In this document: piece after piece, positions 6,191-6,722 of the stretch
How the letters are laid out: every line of letters begins with the position of its first letter
Position numbering within the stretch: position 1 is the first letter of the stretch
NCBI GenBank assembly: GCA_026994095.1
Contig: JALWRU010000181.1
Location: 1-6,722, forward strand
Reading direction: 5' to 3'
Origin: Nitrospira sp.
GTDB lineage: Bacteria; Nitrospirota; JACRHL01
DNA length: 6,722 nt
The notes under the pieces: generated by a model
What the model was told of the DNA's origin: nothing
The model's input: the letters and a program-made list of their open reading frames with translations, nothing else
The model's database searches: none
Translations under genes and position numbers: made by a program

Positions 6191-6722
6191 GTTGCAGCTG
6201 GTGTTGTACCACCGAAAGGATCTGCTCCGGCGACTGCCGGTCGGTGGCAACCGCCAGGGTCCAGCCCTGCTCGTCCTCGCCGGGAGGCGGAATCTGCAGA
6301 TGGCGCTGTAATACCTCCTCGGTGCCGTCGGACGGATCGTCGCCAGGGGTGGTGGCCCGTTGCTGTATCCGTCGGGTTAACTCCTCAGGATCGGCCTGAC
6401 AGTGTACCTGTAGATAACCTGCCCCTGCGCCGTGTGCTACCTGCCGGGCGTGATCGCGCCAGTTGCGGTCCAGATAGGTGGCGTCCAGCACCACATTGAA
6501 TCCGGCGGACAGGGCGATCTGTGCGATGCCGTGCAGGCGGTTGTAGGTGGCGTGGGTCCAGCGGTCGCTGTAGGGGCCGTCGCCCACCCCGGTAGGGCGG
6601 CGGTCGCGGGGCAGGTTCGCCAACCGCTTGCGTTCAATGTCCGAGCGTACCCGGATGGCACCCATCTGGTCTGCCAGCATGGCCGCCACGGTGCTTTTAC
6701 CAGAGCCGGTCACCCCCACCAT
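6177..6722 (-). CDS. Predicted P-loop kinase / AAA-family ATP-binding protein, 5' end missing
   Basis: The last 181 residues of a P-loop nucleotide-binding protein are visible. The Walker A motif GVTGSGKST is at visible residues 3-11, followed by IRVRSDIERKRL (23-34), YSDRWTHATYNRL (51-63), a VVLDATYLDRNWRD strand (77-90) and an arginine-rich lid-like segment (117-123). This pattern matches the kinase-like domain (COG0645 type) often fused behind an aminoglycoside-phosphotransferase-like domain in proteins of about 500 residues. The visible methionine coincides with the window edge and begins inside the first beta strand, so the protein very probably starts further upstream. Whether the phosphotransferase-like domain is present cannot be seen. 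The substrate is unknown; in such proteins the fold resembles zeta-toxin and shikimate-kinase-like enzymes. It overlaps dprA by 4 bases. Confidence 0.8.
   Translation of the reverse strand: MVGVTGSGKSTVAAMLADQMGAIRVRSDIERKRLANLPRDRRPTGVGDGPYSDRWTHATYNRLHGIAQIALSAGFNVVLDATYLDRNWRDHARQVAHGAGAGYLQVHCQADPEELTRRIQQRATTPGDDPSDGTEEVLQRHLQIPPPGEDEQGWTLAVATDRQSPEQILSVVQHQLQQDSP

Overview
The window is a GC-rich bacterial segment with every gene on the minus strand, so the biological reading order runs from high to low coordinates. It holds a predicted P-loop kinase (6722-6177, cut by the window edge), dprA (6180-5041), topA (4937-2721), trmFO (2719-1397) and xerC (1412-483). The left end, 1-553, is a 225-bp tandem repeat array that starts inside the 3' end of xerC.

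The order dprA-topA-trmFO-xerC is an old arrangement, known from Firmicutes (smf-topA-trmFO-codV, followed by clpQY/hslVU and codY in Bacillus) and from some deltaproteobacteria. The high GC content and general protein style suggest a proteobacterium. TrmFO in place of TrmA argues against a typical enteric-type gammaproteobacterium. The class cannot be fixed from the sequence; a delta- or magnetococcus-like lineage is a guess.

Layout: the kinase and dprA overlap by 4 bases (GTGA) and are probably translated together. A 103-bp gap (4938-5040) separates dprA from topA and is the only place inside the cluster where a separate promoter would fit. topA and trmFO are 1 base apart, and xerC starts 16 bases inside the end of trmFO, so topA-trmFO-xerC looks like one transcription unit. 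The genes serve DNA and RNA housekeeping: DprA handles incoming single-stranded DNA, TopA relaxes negative supercoils, TrmFO makes m5U54 in tRNA, and XerC resolves chromosome dimers. All family active-site residues that I looked for are present.

The most unusual part is 1-553. Two full 225-bp units plus a further partial one are visible, and the array runs off the left edge. Each unit joins a copy of the last ~71 coding bases of xerC, with its stop codon and a short hairpin, to a ~122-bp stretch built around a large nested palindrome. The copies away from the gene are decayed xerC tails. All eight base differences seen among the copies are transitions in the GC-to-AT direction, moving away from the functional gene. 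hslV, the usual next gene, is not in the window.
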